From the NCBI GenBank assembly GCA_023458595.1, contig JAEWYT010000039.1, positions 1 through 41,351 on the forward strand: 41,351 nucleotides of DNA, written 5' to 3'. This DNA comes from Pseudomonadota bacterium (GTDB taxonomy: Bacteria; Pseudomonadota; Alphaproteobacteria; Rhizobiales; Tepidamorphaceae). Shown here piece after piece: positions 8,079 to 15,124 of this stretch. The notes beneath the pieces were generated by a model. The model was not told where the DNA came from, ran no database searches, and saw only the letters and a list, made by a program, of their open reading frames with translations. Within the stretch, counting starts at the first letter, position 1, and each line of letters begins with the position of its first letter. The position numbers and the translations under genes were made by a program.

Positions 8079-8488
8079 GAGCCGGTGACGCCATCACCGA
8101 TGACGGGCGGACGCTAACGGTCCGTGTGCCTCTGACCCTCCGGAAGCGCGGCGGGCACAAGCAGGTGGTCACGCCCGACGGGGCGGGTTGGGGCCAGCCC
8201 CGCCCGCGCGTCGACAACACTATGGTGAAGGCGATCGCCCGGGCCCACCGCTGGAAGCGCCTCATGGAGAGCGGCCGATTCGCCTCGGTGACCGAGCTGG
8301 CCGAAGCGGAGAAGATCAACCAGTCCTATCTGTGCCGGGTCCTGCGCCTGACCCTGTTGGCCCCGGACATCGTCGAGGCGATTCTCGACGGAAGGCAGCC
8401 AGTCGGCCTTCAGGTGGAGGCTCTGCTGAAGCCCATGCCGTTGGAATGGGCTGCTCAGAAGAGAGTTTGCTCAGCCTCTGAGATATGA
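8075..8488 (+). CDS. HTH accessory protein of the recombinase cassette (137 aa)
   Basis: The 137-residue protein begins with a basic beta-rich segment (LTVRVPLTLRKRGGHKQVV) and carries a helix-turn-helix-like stretch at about 71-95 (SVTELAEAEKINQSYLCRVLRLT). It overlaps the recombinase stop by ATGA (8075-8078). Proteins of this kind accompany DUF2924 and serine recombinases in alphaproteobacteria. A role as recombination directionality factor or regulator is inference. It ends 94 bases before the restriction operon. Confidence 0.7.
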   Translation: MRAGDAITDDGRTLTVRVPLTLRKRGGHKQVVTPDGAGWGQPRPRVDNTMVKAIARAHRWKRLMESGRFASVTELAEAEKINQSYLCRVLRLTLLAPDIVEAILDGRQPVGLQVEALLKPMPLEWAAQKRVCSASEI

Positions 8489-8496
8489 TTTGCGCA

Positions 8497-8510
8497 GTAG
8501 GATATCCTAC
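8497..8510. promoter_or_regulatory. 14-bp perfect palindrome upstream of restriction operon promoter
   Basis: GTAGGATATCCTAC is self-complementary and lies 15 bases upstream of the -35 box at 8525. It could be an operator for the restriction operon. It is not followed by a T-run, so it does not look like a terminator. Confidence 0.45.
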
Positions 8511-8524
8511 AGCGGATTTCATTA

Positions 8525-8571
8525 TTGACAGCAGGCTTGCGTCCACCTACCTTCTGTAGCGATAGTTACAG
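8525..8571 (+). promoter_or_regulatory. Promoter and candidate operator of the restriction/Shedu operon
   Basis: TTGACA (8525-8530), a 17-base spacer and TACCTT (8548-8553) form a good sigma-70-type promoter ahead of the first hsd gene. Just downstream, CTGTA (8554-8558) and TACAG (8567-8571) form an inverted repeat with an 8-base gap, where a bound repressor would block initiation. GAGGA (8571-8575) supplies the ribosome binding site for the ATG at 8583. Confidence 0.65.
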
Positions 8572-8582
8572 AGGATTTTTCC

Positions 8583-9188
8583 ATGCGCCTCGCTGACGCC
8601 TGTACCGTCCACACCGGCTATACCGCTCGTGGCAGATTGGAGCCCACGACCGCCGGGGGTGTGCTCGCAATCCAGCTGCGCGACATTTCCCCCGAGGGCC
8701 TTGTCGATCCCGAGCGCCTGACGCGCGTCCAGTTGGAGGGCCTGGCGGACCGCTATTTCGTGCGCGCCGGTGACGTGGTGTTTCGCTCGCGGGGCGAACG
8801 AAACACGGCGTCCGCCCTGGACGAACGTCTGCGGGAACCAGCCCTTGCGGTGCTGCCCCTGATGGTTTTGCGCCCGAACCGCAACGTCGTGACGCCTGCG
8901 TATCTGGCATGGGCGATCAACCAGCCTCCGGCGCAGCGCCACTTCGACATGGCGGCACGTGGCACGAATATCCGGATGATCCCCCGTTCCAGCCTTGACG
9001 ACCTCGAACTCGATGTTCCGGACATCGAGACTCAAGAAAGGATCGTCGTGATCGATGCCCTGGCTGAGCGGGAGCGGGAGCTGACCCAGGTCGCCGCCGA
9101 CACACGAAGAAAAATGATGAGCCTGATCCTCGTCGAGCGAGCGAGCAGGATGCGCCCCAAGACGAGGCAGGAAAGGACGTCCAAATGA
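8583..9188 (+). CDS. Half-size HsdS-like specificity protein
   Basis: The 201-residue protein looks like one target-recognition half of a type I specificity subunit: an N-terminal recognition domain (ISPEGLVD, FVRAGDVVFRSRGERNT, RGTNIRMIPRSSLDDLELDVPDIETQERI) followed by a single helical arm (about 150-190). A full subunit has two such halves. It could dimerise or pair with the full-size HsdS at 11713, but this is inference. It is the first gene of the operon, preceded by GAGGA, and overlaps hsdM by ATGA (9185-9188). Confidence 0.75.
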   Translation: MRLADACTVHTGYTARGRLEPTTAGGVLAIQLRDISPEGLVDPERLTRVQLEGLADRYFVRAGDVVFRSRGERNTASALDERLREPALAVLPLMVLRPNRNVVTPAYLAWAINQPPAQRHFDMAARGTNIRMIPRSSLDDLELDVPDIETQERIVVIDALAERERELTQVAADTRRKMMSLILVERASRMRPKTRQERTSK

Positions 9189-10702
9189 CCGATCAGCTCA
9201 CCCAGCAACAGGTCAACCAGACGGCGTGGGCCGCTTGCGACACCTTCCGCGGCGTCGTCGATGCCGGACAATACAAGGATTACATCCTCGTGATGTTGTT
9301 CCTGAAGTACATTTCTGACCACTGGTACGATCACCTCGAAACCTACCGCAAGCAATATGGCGGGGATGAAGCCCGGATCCGCCGCAGGCTGGAGCGGGAA
9401 CGCTTTGTCCTTCCCCAGGGCGCTAGCTTCTACGATCTTTATGAAGCGCGGAACGAACCCAATATCGGCGAGCGGATCAACATCGCGCTGGAGCGAATCG
9501 AAGACGCCAATCGCGCCAAGCTCGAAGGCGTGTTCCGCAACATCGATTTCAACTCCGAAGCCAATCTCGGGCGGGTCAAGGACCGCAACCGGCGCCTCAA
9601 GAACGTGCTGGAGGACTTCGCCAAGCCCGCGCTTGACCTGCGCCCCAGCCGCGTGACCGAGGACATCATCGGCGAGTGCTACATCTACCTGATCTCGCGC
9701 TTTGCCTCCGACGCGGGCAAGAAGGCCGGCGAGTTCTACACGCCCTCCGCGGTCTCCCGCCTGCTGGCGAAACTGGCGGCACCCAAGCCGGGTGACACGA
9801 TCTGCGACCCGGCCTGCGGGTCCGGGTCGCTGCTGATCCGGGCAGCCGAGGAGGTCGGGTCGGAGAACTTCGCCCTCTACGGCCAGGAAGTGAACGGTGC
9901 GACATGGGCGCTGGCGCGCATGAATATGTTTCTCCACGCCAAGGACGCCGCGCGCATCGAGTGGTGCGACACGCTCAACAGCCCCGCGCTGGTCGAGGGC
10001 GATCACCTGATGAAGTTCGATGTGGTGGTGGCCAATCCCCCGTTCAGTCTCGACAAATGGGGTGCGGAAAACGCGGACACCGACCAGTTCAAGCGTTTCT
10101 GGCGCGGCATCCCGCCGAAGTCGAAGGGCGACTACGGCTTCATCACCCACATGATCGAGATCGCCAAGCGCCAGAGCGGCCGGGTGGCCGTCATCGTTCC
10201 GCATGGCGTGCTGTTCAGGGGCGGGGCCGAGGGGCGTATCCGCCAGGCGCTGATCGAGGAAAACCTGCTCGACGCGGTGGTGGGCCTGCCTGCCAACCTA
10301 TTCACGACGACGGGCATTCCGGTGGCTATTCTGGTGTTCGACCGCTCCCGCGAACAGGGCGGTGCAAGCGAGGACCGCCGCGACGTCCTGTTCATCGACG
10401 CCAGCAAGGAATTCACGCCGGGCAAGACCCAGAACGTGATGGACGAGGCGCATATCAACAAGGTGCTGGAAACCTACGCCTCACGGGTGGAGATCGAGAA
10501 ATACTCCCACCGCGCCAGCCCGGAAGAGATCGCCGAGAACGACTTCAACCTCAACATCCCCCGCTACGTCGACACCTTCGAGCCGGAGGAGGAAATCGAC
10601 GTCGCTGCACTGCAGAAGCAGATCAACTCGATCGAGGCCGAGCTGGCCGAGGTGCGCGGGAAGATGGCTGGCTACCTGAAGGAGCTGGGCGTCGATGTCT
10701 GA
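9185..10702 (+). CDS. hsdM: Type I restriction-modification DNA methyltransferase HsdM
   Basis: HsdM transfers a methyl group from S-adenosylmethionine to adenine in the recognition site, as part of the M2S complex. The 505-residue protein has the N-terminal HsdM bundle (QVNQTAWAACDTFRG, residues 7-22), the SAM-binding motif DPACGSGSLL (about 208-217) and the catalytic NPPF (about 283-286). Residues 465-500 form a helical C-terminus. Length is normal for the family. It overlaps the half-size S gene by 4 bases and rhuM by 8. Confidence 0.95.
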   Translation: MTDQLTQQQVNQTAWAACDTFRGVVDAGQYKDYILVMLFLKYISDHWYDHLETYRKQYGGDEARIRRRLERERFVLPQGASFYDLYEARNEPNIGERINIALERIEDANRAKLEGVFRNIDFNSEANLGRVKDRNRRLKNVLEDFAKPALDLRPSRVTEDIIGECYIYLISRFASDAGKKAGEFYTPSAVSRLLAKLAAPKPGDTICDPACGSGSLLIRAAEEVGSENFALYGQEVNGATWALARMNMFLHAKDAARIEWCDTLNSPALVEGDHLMKFDVVVANPPFSLDKWGAENADTDQFKRFWRGIPPKSKGDYGFITHMIEIAKRQSGRVAVIVPHGVLFRGGAEGRIRQALIEENLLDAVVGLPANLFTTTGIPVAILVFDRSREQGGASEDRRDVLFIDASKEFTPGKTQNVMDEAHINKVLETYASRVEIEKYSHRASPEEIAENDFNLNIPRYVDTFEPEEEIDVAALQKQINSIEAELAEVRGKMAGYLKELGVDV

Positions 10703-11720
10703 GGGCGAACTTATCCTTTACAGCACCGAGGATGGCGCCGCGACCATCGGCCTGAGGGCCGTGGACGGGACCGTATGGCTGAGCCAGCGGGAGATCGCGG
10801 AGCTGTTCGACAAGGATGTGCGCACCGTGAACGAGCACATCCGCAACGTCTTCGCCGAGGGTGAATGCGACCCGGGGGCAACTATCCGGAAATTCCGGAT
10901 AGTTCAAACCGAGGGCTCGAGGCAGGTCGAACGCGAGGTCGACGCCTACAATCTCGATGTCATCCTGTCGGTCGGCTACCGGGTCCGCTCGTCGCGCGGC
11001 ACCCAGTTCCGCCGTTGGGCCACCACGGTTCTGCGCGAATACCTAGTCAAGGGCTTCGCCATGGACGATGCCCGGCTGAAGCAGGCCGAGCAATGGGACT
11101 ATTTCGACGAGTGGCTTGCCCGCATCCGGGACATCCGCGCATCGGAGAAGCGCTTCTATCAAAAGGTGCGTGATCTCTACACGACCGCCATCGACTACGA
11201 CAAGACGTCCGAGCAGGCGCAGGTCTTCTTCAAAAAGGTCCAGAACAAGATGCTCTGGGCGGTCACGGGCAAGACGGCCGCCGAACTGATCGAAAACCGC
11301 AGCGATCCGAGCGCCCCCAACATGGGCCTGACAAGCTGGAGAGGCTTGGTCGTGCGCAAGGGCGATGTCGGGACCGCCAAGAACTACCTGAAGGCCGAGG
11401 AGGTCGAGGAACTCAACCGCATCGTCGTGATGTACCTCGACTACGCCGAGGATCAGGCCAGGCGCCGCCGGCCGGTCACCATGGCCGAGTGGGCCGACAA
11501 GCTCGACGCCTTTTTGTCCTTCAACGAACGCGACGTGCTGACCCATGCCGGTCGGCTGCGGATGGACGTGGCCCAGAAGCTGGCCGTCGAGAGGTTCGAG
11601 GTGTTTGACGCCAACCGCCGCGCGGCTGAGGCGCTGGAGGCGGATGAAGCGGACATCGTCCAATTGGAGGAGATGGAGAGGGCCGCCAAGGGGCGGAAGA
11701 AGGGGGGTGGGGATGCGTGA
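10695..11720 (+). CDS. RhuM family protein
   Basis: RhuM-type proteins are frequent passengers of type I restriction loci; their molecular role is not known. This 341-residue protein shows the family pattern: WLSQREIAELFDKDVRTVNEHIRN (a helix-turn-helix-like N-terminus), then ILSVGYRVRSSRGTQFRRWA and the conserved YLVKGF segment, and a C-terminal helical half. It overlaps hsdM and hsdS by a few bases, so it is translated with them. A perfect 25-bp palindrome lies inside the gene (10880-10904). Confidence 0.88.
   Translation: MSEGELILYSTEDGAATIGLRAVDGTVWLSQREIAELFDKDVRTVNEHIRNVFAEGECDPGATIRKFRIVQTEGSRQVEREVDAYNLDVILSVGYRVRSSRGTQFRRWATTVLREYLVKGFAMDDARLKQAEQWDYFDEWLARIRDIRASEKRFYQKVRDLYTTAIDYDKTSEQAQVFFKKVQNKMLWAVTGKTAAELIENRSDPSAPNMGLTSWRGLVVRKGDVGTAKNYLKAEEVEELNRIVVMYLDYAEDQARRRRPVTMAEWADKLDAFLSFNERDVLTHAGRLRMDVAQKLAVERFEVFDANRRAAEALEADEADIVQLEEMERAAKGRKKGGGDA
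10880..10904. repeat. Perfect palindrome inside rhuM
   Basis: The 12-base arm AACTATCCGGAA (10880-10891), one central base and the exact complement (10893-10904) make a palindrome of 25 bases within the coding sequence. In RNA it would form a strong hairpin in the middle of the operon transcript. It could be a protein binding site or an mRNA structure. It could also be partly dictated by the conserved peptide. Confidence 0.6.
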
Positions 11721-12861
11721 TGATCACACCCGTCGGTCGATTGGCGACCTTTGCGATTTCCACAACGGCAACGGCTTTCGCCCACCTGACTGGCGACCGT
11801 CAGGGTTGCCGATCATCCGGATCCAAAACCTGAACGGGTCGCAGAACTTCAACTACTTCGATGGGGAGCCGAAGCCAAAATGGATCGTCGAGCCAGGTGA
11901 TCTGCTCTTCGCTTGGGCGGGGGTAAAGGGCGTGTCCTTCGGCCCCACGATCTGGCCCGGTCCTCGGGGAGTGCTGAACCAGCACATTTTCCGGGTCGTC
12001 CCCAAGAAGGGCGTAGACAAATACTGGCTCTACCTCGCGTTGCAGGTCGCTACACGCCGGATCGAGTCCAACGCGCACGGGTTCAAGTCATCCCTTGTGC
12101 ACGTTCAGAAGGACGACATCACCAACCAAGTCGTTGACCTCCCCCCACTCCCCGAACAGCGCAAGATCGCCGAAATCCTGCGGACATGGGACGAGGCCAT
12201 CGAGAAGTTGGAAGCGCTGCGGGCGGCGAAAGCACAACGGCTCGATGGCCTGCGCAACATGCTCATGGCTCGTGGAAGCCGTGCCGGCCGCCCCACCACC
12301 TTTGGAGCATTTCTGACGGAGAGCCGTATTTCCGGCAACGACGGGGCGACCGCGCGAAAGATCTCGGTCCGCCTCTACGGAAAGGGTGCGGTCGAGAAGG
12401 CGGAACAGCGCGCCGGTAGCCCGAATACTCGTTACTATCGCCGCAAAGCAGGGCAGATCATCTGGAGCAAACTCGATTTTCTGAATGGTGCTTTTGCGCT
12501 TCTCGGCGATGACCTCGACGGTTGCGAATCCACGCTCGATTTACCCGCCTTCGATTGCGCGCCGTCCGTCAATTCGCACTGGCTGATAGAATATCTGACC
12601 CGTCCGACCTACTACACGCAGCAGGTCCACCTTGCCCGCGGCCAGCGTAAGGCCCGGCGGGTAGCCCCGGAAGATTGGCTTACCTCGCCGATACGGTTGC
12701 CCGATCGCACAGATCAGGACCGCATTGCCGAGGTCATCGCTAGTGCCCGCCGCGACGTCGATACAACTGGCCGAAATATTGAAACCCTCACCCGCCAGAA
12801 ACGCGGCCTGATGCAGAAGCTACTGACGGGCGAATGGCGCGTGAAGGTGGAGGGTGACTGA
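11713..12861 (+). CDS. hsdS: Type I restriction specificity subunit HsdS
   Basis: HsdS reads the bipartite DNA target and bridges the M and R subunits. The 382-residue protein has two target-recognition domains (about 1-150 and 200-335). Each is followed by a conserved helical arm: LPPLPEQRKIAEILRTWDEA near 145-165 and LPDRTDQDRIAEVIASARRD near 335-355, ending with RGLMQKLLTGEWRV. The start at 11713 (ATG, preceded by a G-rich GGGGGTGGGG) overlaps the rhuM stop; upstream in-frame starts inside rhuM are not credible. It overlaps the sduA start by one base. Confidence 0.9.
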   Translation: MRDDHTRRSIGDLCDFHNGNGFRPPDWRPSGLPIIRIQNLNGSQNFNYFDGEPKPKWIVEPGDLLFAWAGVKGVSFGPTIWPGPRGVLNQHIFRVVPKKGVDKYWLYLALQVATRRIESNAHGFKSSLVHVQKDDITNQVVDLPPLPEQRKIAEILRTWDEAIEKLEALRAAKAQRLDGLRNMLMARGSRAGRPTTFGAFLTESRISGNDGATARKISVRLYGKGAVEKAEQRAGSPNTRYYRRKAGQIIWSKLDFLNGAFALLGDDLDGCESTLDLPAFDCAPSVNSHWLIEYLTRPTYYTQQVHLARGQRKARRVAPEDWLTSPIRLPDRTDQDRIAEVIASARRDVDTTGRNIETLTRQKRGLMQKLLTGEWRVKVEGD

Positions 12862-14282
12862 TGGCACTCGGCTTCCGCCAGCATGACCCTGTGCGAGACG
12901 GCACACTCGAGGTCGAGGAGGTTCATCCGAACTTCGTCGAGGTTTATTTCGTGCCGCCGGAACACAGTCTGCGCGCGGCCAATCTCGACCTCGACCCAAC
13001 GCAGGCGAAGCAATACCGGGCCAAGCTGCTGGACATCAATGGCCAACACAGTTTCCTGACGATCTACCCGATCAGCACATTCGGAGACAAGCCGGACTTC
13101 CTGAAGCCGAAATATGGCCAGGTGGAGCGGATCACCCTCGATCGCATGGACATCATCTTTCCGGACTTCGACGGAGCCGTGCCAACGGAGCCCGAAGGTG
13201 TGCTCCATGTCCTGGAAAAGCTGCCCTCGGCCTTCACCAAGGACTACGCCTACGGCCTCGGCCTGGCGAAGCCGTATCGGTTCATCATCAATGCTGTGGA
13301 AGAGCTGTCGGACTGCACCGAGATCGTCATCACAAGCGATCAAGTCACAGGACCAGACGCGAAGAACGCCCAACTTTTCTATATCTCAAAGAAAGACTTC
13401 GAGCAGGCGCGGCGCGCCCTGAACAGCATCGATAACCTCGCTCAGACCGCCGCGCGTGCCGTGAAGGAAACAACGGCTCACAACATCATCGCAGAACGGC
13501 TTGGCGTGCCAAAGCTGGAACCTAAGGCAGGCCGGCACCCCTACCGAAAGCTCTTCACCACCGTGGCGCAGGGCAAGGAGGAACTGTCCGAGGAGGACCA
13601 GAACGCCGTTATCGGTGCCCTGAGCAGCCACGCCGCAAGCATCGCCGAAGAGCAGCCAGAGAAACTCGCCAAGCTGCGCGGGAACATCGAACTTGTGACG
13701 CTCGAAGCGTTGATCAAGCGATACGAGGAAATGCTTGGCGAGAAGCTGGCTGAGGGCCGTTGGCAGGACTTCTTCAACGAAAACCCTTTCATCCTGAACA
13801 TGGCCTTCGGCTATCCCGTGATCAAAGTGCGCGACCAGGCCTCAGTTGGTGGGCGGAAGCTGTCAGGCGATGGGGAGAAGATCACCGACTTTCTGGTCAA
13901 GAACAGCCTGACCAACAACACGGCGATCTTCGAGATCAAAACACCGCAGACCGCAATCCTCAACAAAACGCCATTTCGCGAGGGCGTTTTCACGCCGTCG
14001 GCCGATCTGTCGGGATCTATAAATCAGGCGCTGGATCAGAAGTACCAGTTTCAGAAGCAGATTGCCCAGATCAAGGACAACACCCGGCTCTATGACATCG
14101 AGTCTTACGCCGTGCACTGCTGCCTCGTCATCGGAAAGACGCCCGACGGCGACGACCGGAAGAAATCTTTCGAACTGTTCCGGCGAAATTCCAAGGACGT
14201 GGAGATCGTGACGTTCGACGAGCTGCTCGAAAAGCTCAAGCAGTTGAGCGTCTTCCTGCGCGCTGCCGACGAGGAGGTCTGA
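12861..14282 (+). CDS. sduA: Shedu immune nuclease SduA (DUF4263)
   Basis: Shedu is a single-gene antiphage defence nuclease. The C-terminal third of this 473-residue protein matches the DUF4263 nuclease: WQDFFNENPFIL (about 297-308), then a PD-(D/E)xK-type active site with D343 in ITDFLV and E358-x-K360 in IFEIKTP. The first 290 residues form the variable N-terminal region that in Shedu proteins is thought to sense phage or control the nuclease. It is placed between hsdS and hsdR, overlapping hsdS by one base and followed 2 bases later by the DUF3800 gene. Being nested in a restriction operon is unusual. The call rests on motif recognition. Confidence 0.85.
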   Translation: MALGFRQHDPVRDGTLEVEEVHPNFVEVYFVPPEHSLRAANLDLDPTQAKQYRAKLLDINGQHSFLTIYPISTFGDKPDFLKPKYGQVERITLDRMDIIFPDFDGAVPTEPEGVLHVLEKLPSAFTKDYAYGLGLAKPYRFIINAVEELSDCTEIVITSDQVTGPDAKNAQLFYISKKDFEQARRALNSIDNLAQTAARAVKETTAHNIIAERLGVPKLEPKAGRHPYRKLFTTVAQGKEELSEEDQNAVIGALSSHAASIAEEQPEKLAKLRGNIELVTLEALIKRYEEMLGEKLAEGRWQDFFNENPFILNMAFGYPVIKVRDQASVGGRKLSGDGEKITDFLVKNSLTNNTAIFEIKTPQTAILNKTPFREGVFTPSADLSGSINQALDQKYQFQKQIAQIKDNTRLYDIESYAVHCCLVIGKTPDGDDRKKSFELFRRNSKDVEIVTFDELLEKLKQLSVFLRAADEEV

Positions 14283-14284
14283 GC

Positions 14285-15124
14285 ATGAAGTTTATCTATG
14301 TCGATGAAAGCGGCGCGCGCGATCAGGGCGATGTGTTCATCATGTGTGGGCTGATGGTCGATGCCTACAAGCTCCGCAAGAAGACGGAGGAATTCGACCG
14401 GCTGCTGGAGGCGGTGTTCGCCAACCATGAGGGAAATCGCTCCGACTTTAAGACAAGCCGTTTCATCAACGGCAAGGGCGGCTGGAGTGCAGTCGACCCA
14501 ACTGAACGCAAGGCGTTTCTGAAGCGGGTTTGCGAACTTGCCGTTGACAATGGCGGAAAGGTTTTTGGCATCGGCCTGTCCTTCGCTGCCTTCGATGCGG
14601 CAGCCGGAAACGATCATGGCCAGCCGTTCAACGCGAACTACTGGCTCGCTTCGGCAATGTTCACGGCATGCCTCGTCCAGAAGAAGATGCAAGGGGTCAA
14701 GAATAGCAAGGGTCTCACGGTCGCGATCATGGACGACAACAAGAGTGAGATGCCCAAGCTGTCCGACGAACTCTACAAGGGCAATCCTTGGTTCGACGGT
14801 TTGTACCAGGTTCGCGGCAAGAAGCGCGGCAAGACCGTATGGCTCGATCGTACAAAGAAGAACCGCTTCGATCACATCATCAATACGGCCTTCGCTATCA
14901 AGTCGGACCATTCTTCCATGGTCCAGGTCGCCGACGCGATCTGTTACGTCTACCGCCGGCATTTCGAGCTGAAGAGCGTTGCCGAGGCCTGGGTAGGAGA
15001 GAAGGACTATTACGCCGAACTCGTGGCCATTCTCGAACCCGCGCGTGAAACGCTCGGTCAATGCCCGGACGCGCACTGCGTCAAATTTTACAAGGCGGCT
15101 AAGCATCCGGAGTGGAAACTATGA
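14285..15124 (+). CDS. DUF3800 protein
   Basis: The 279-residue protein has the DUF3800 signature: YVDESG at residues 5-10, an internal aspartate motif VAIMDDNKSEM, and QVADAICYVYRRHFE near the C-terminus. The family is predicted to have an RNase H-like fold in which these acidic residues would bind metal, so a nuclease role is possible but not proven. It starts 2 bases after sduA and its stop overlaps the hsdR start (ATGA, 15121-15124). This ties it to both the Shedu and the restriction genes. It may be the partner of sduA. Confidence 0.82.
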   Translation: MKFIYVDESGARDQGDVFIMCGLMVDAYKLRKKTEEFDRLLEAVFANHEGNRSDFKTSRFINGKGGWSAVDPTERKAFLKRVCELAVDNGGKVFGIGLSFAAFDAAAGNDHGQPFNANYWLASAMFTACLVQKKMQGVKNSKGLTVAIMDDNKSEMPKLSDELYKGNPWFDGLYQVRGKKRGKTVWLDRTKKNRFDHIINTAFAIKSDHSSMVQVADAICYVYRRHFELKSVAEAWVGEKDYYAELVAILEPARETLGQCPDAHCVKFYKAAKHPEWKL

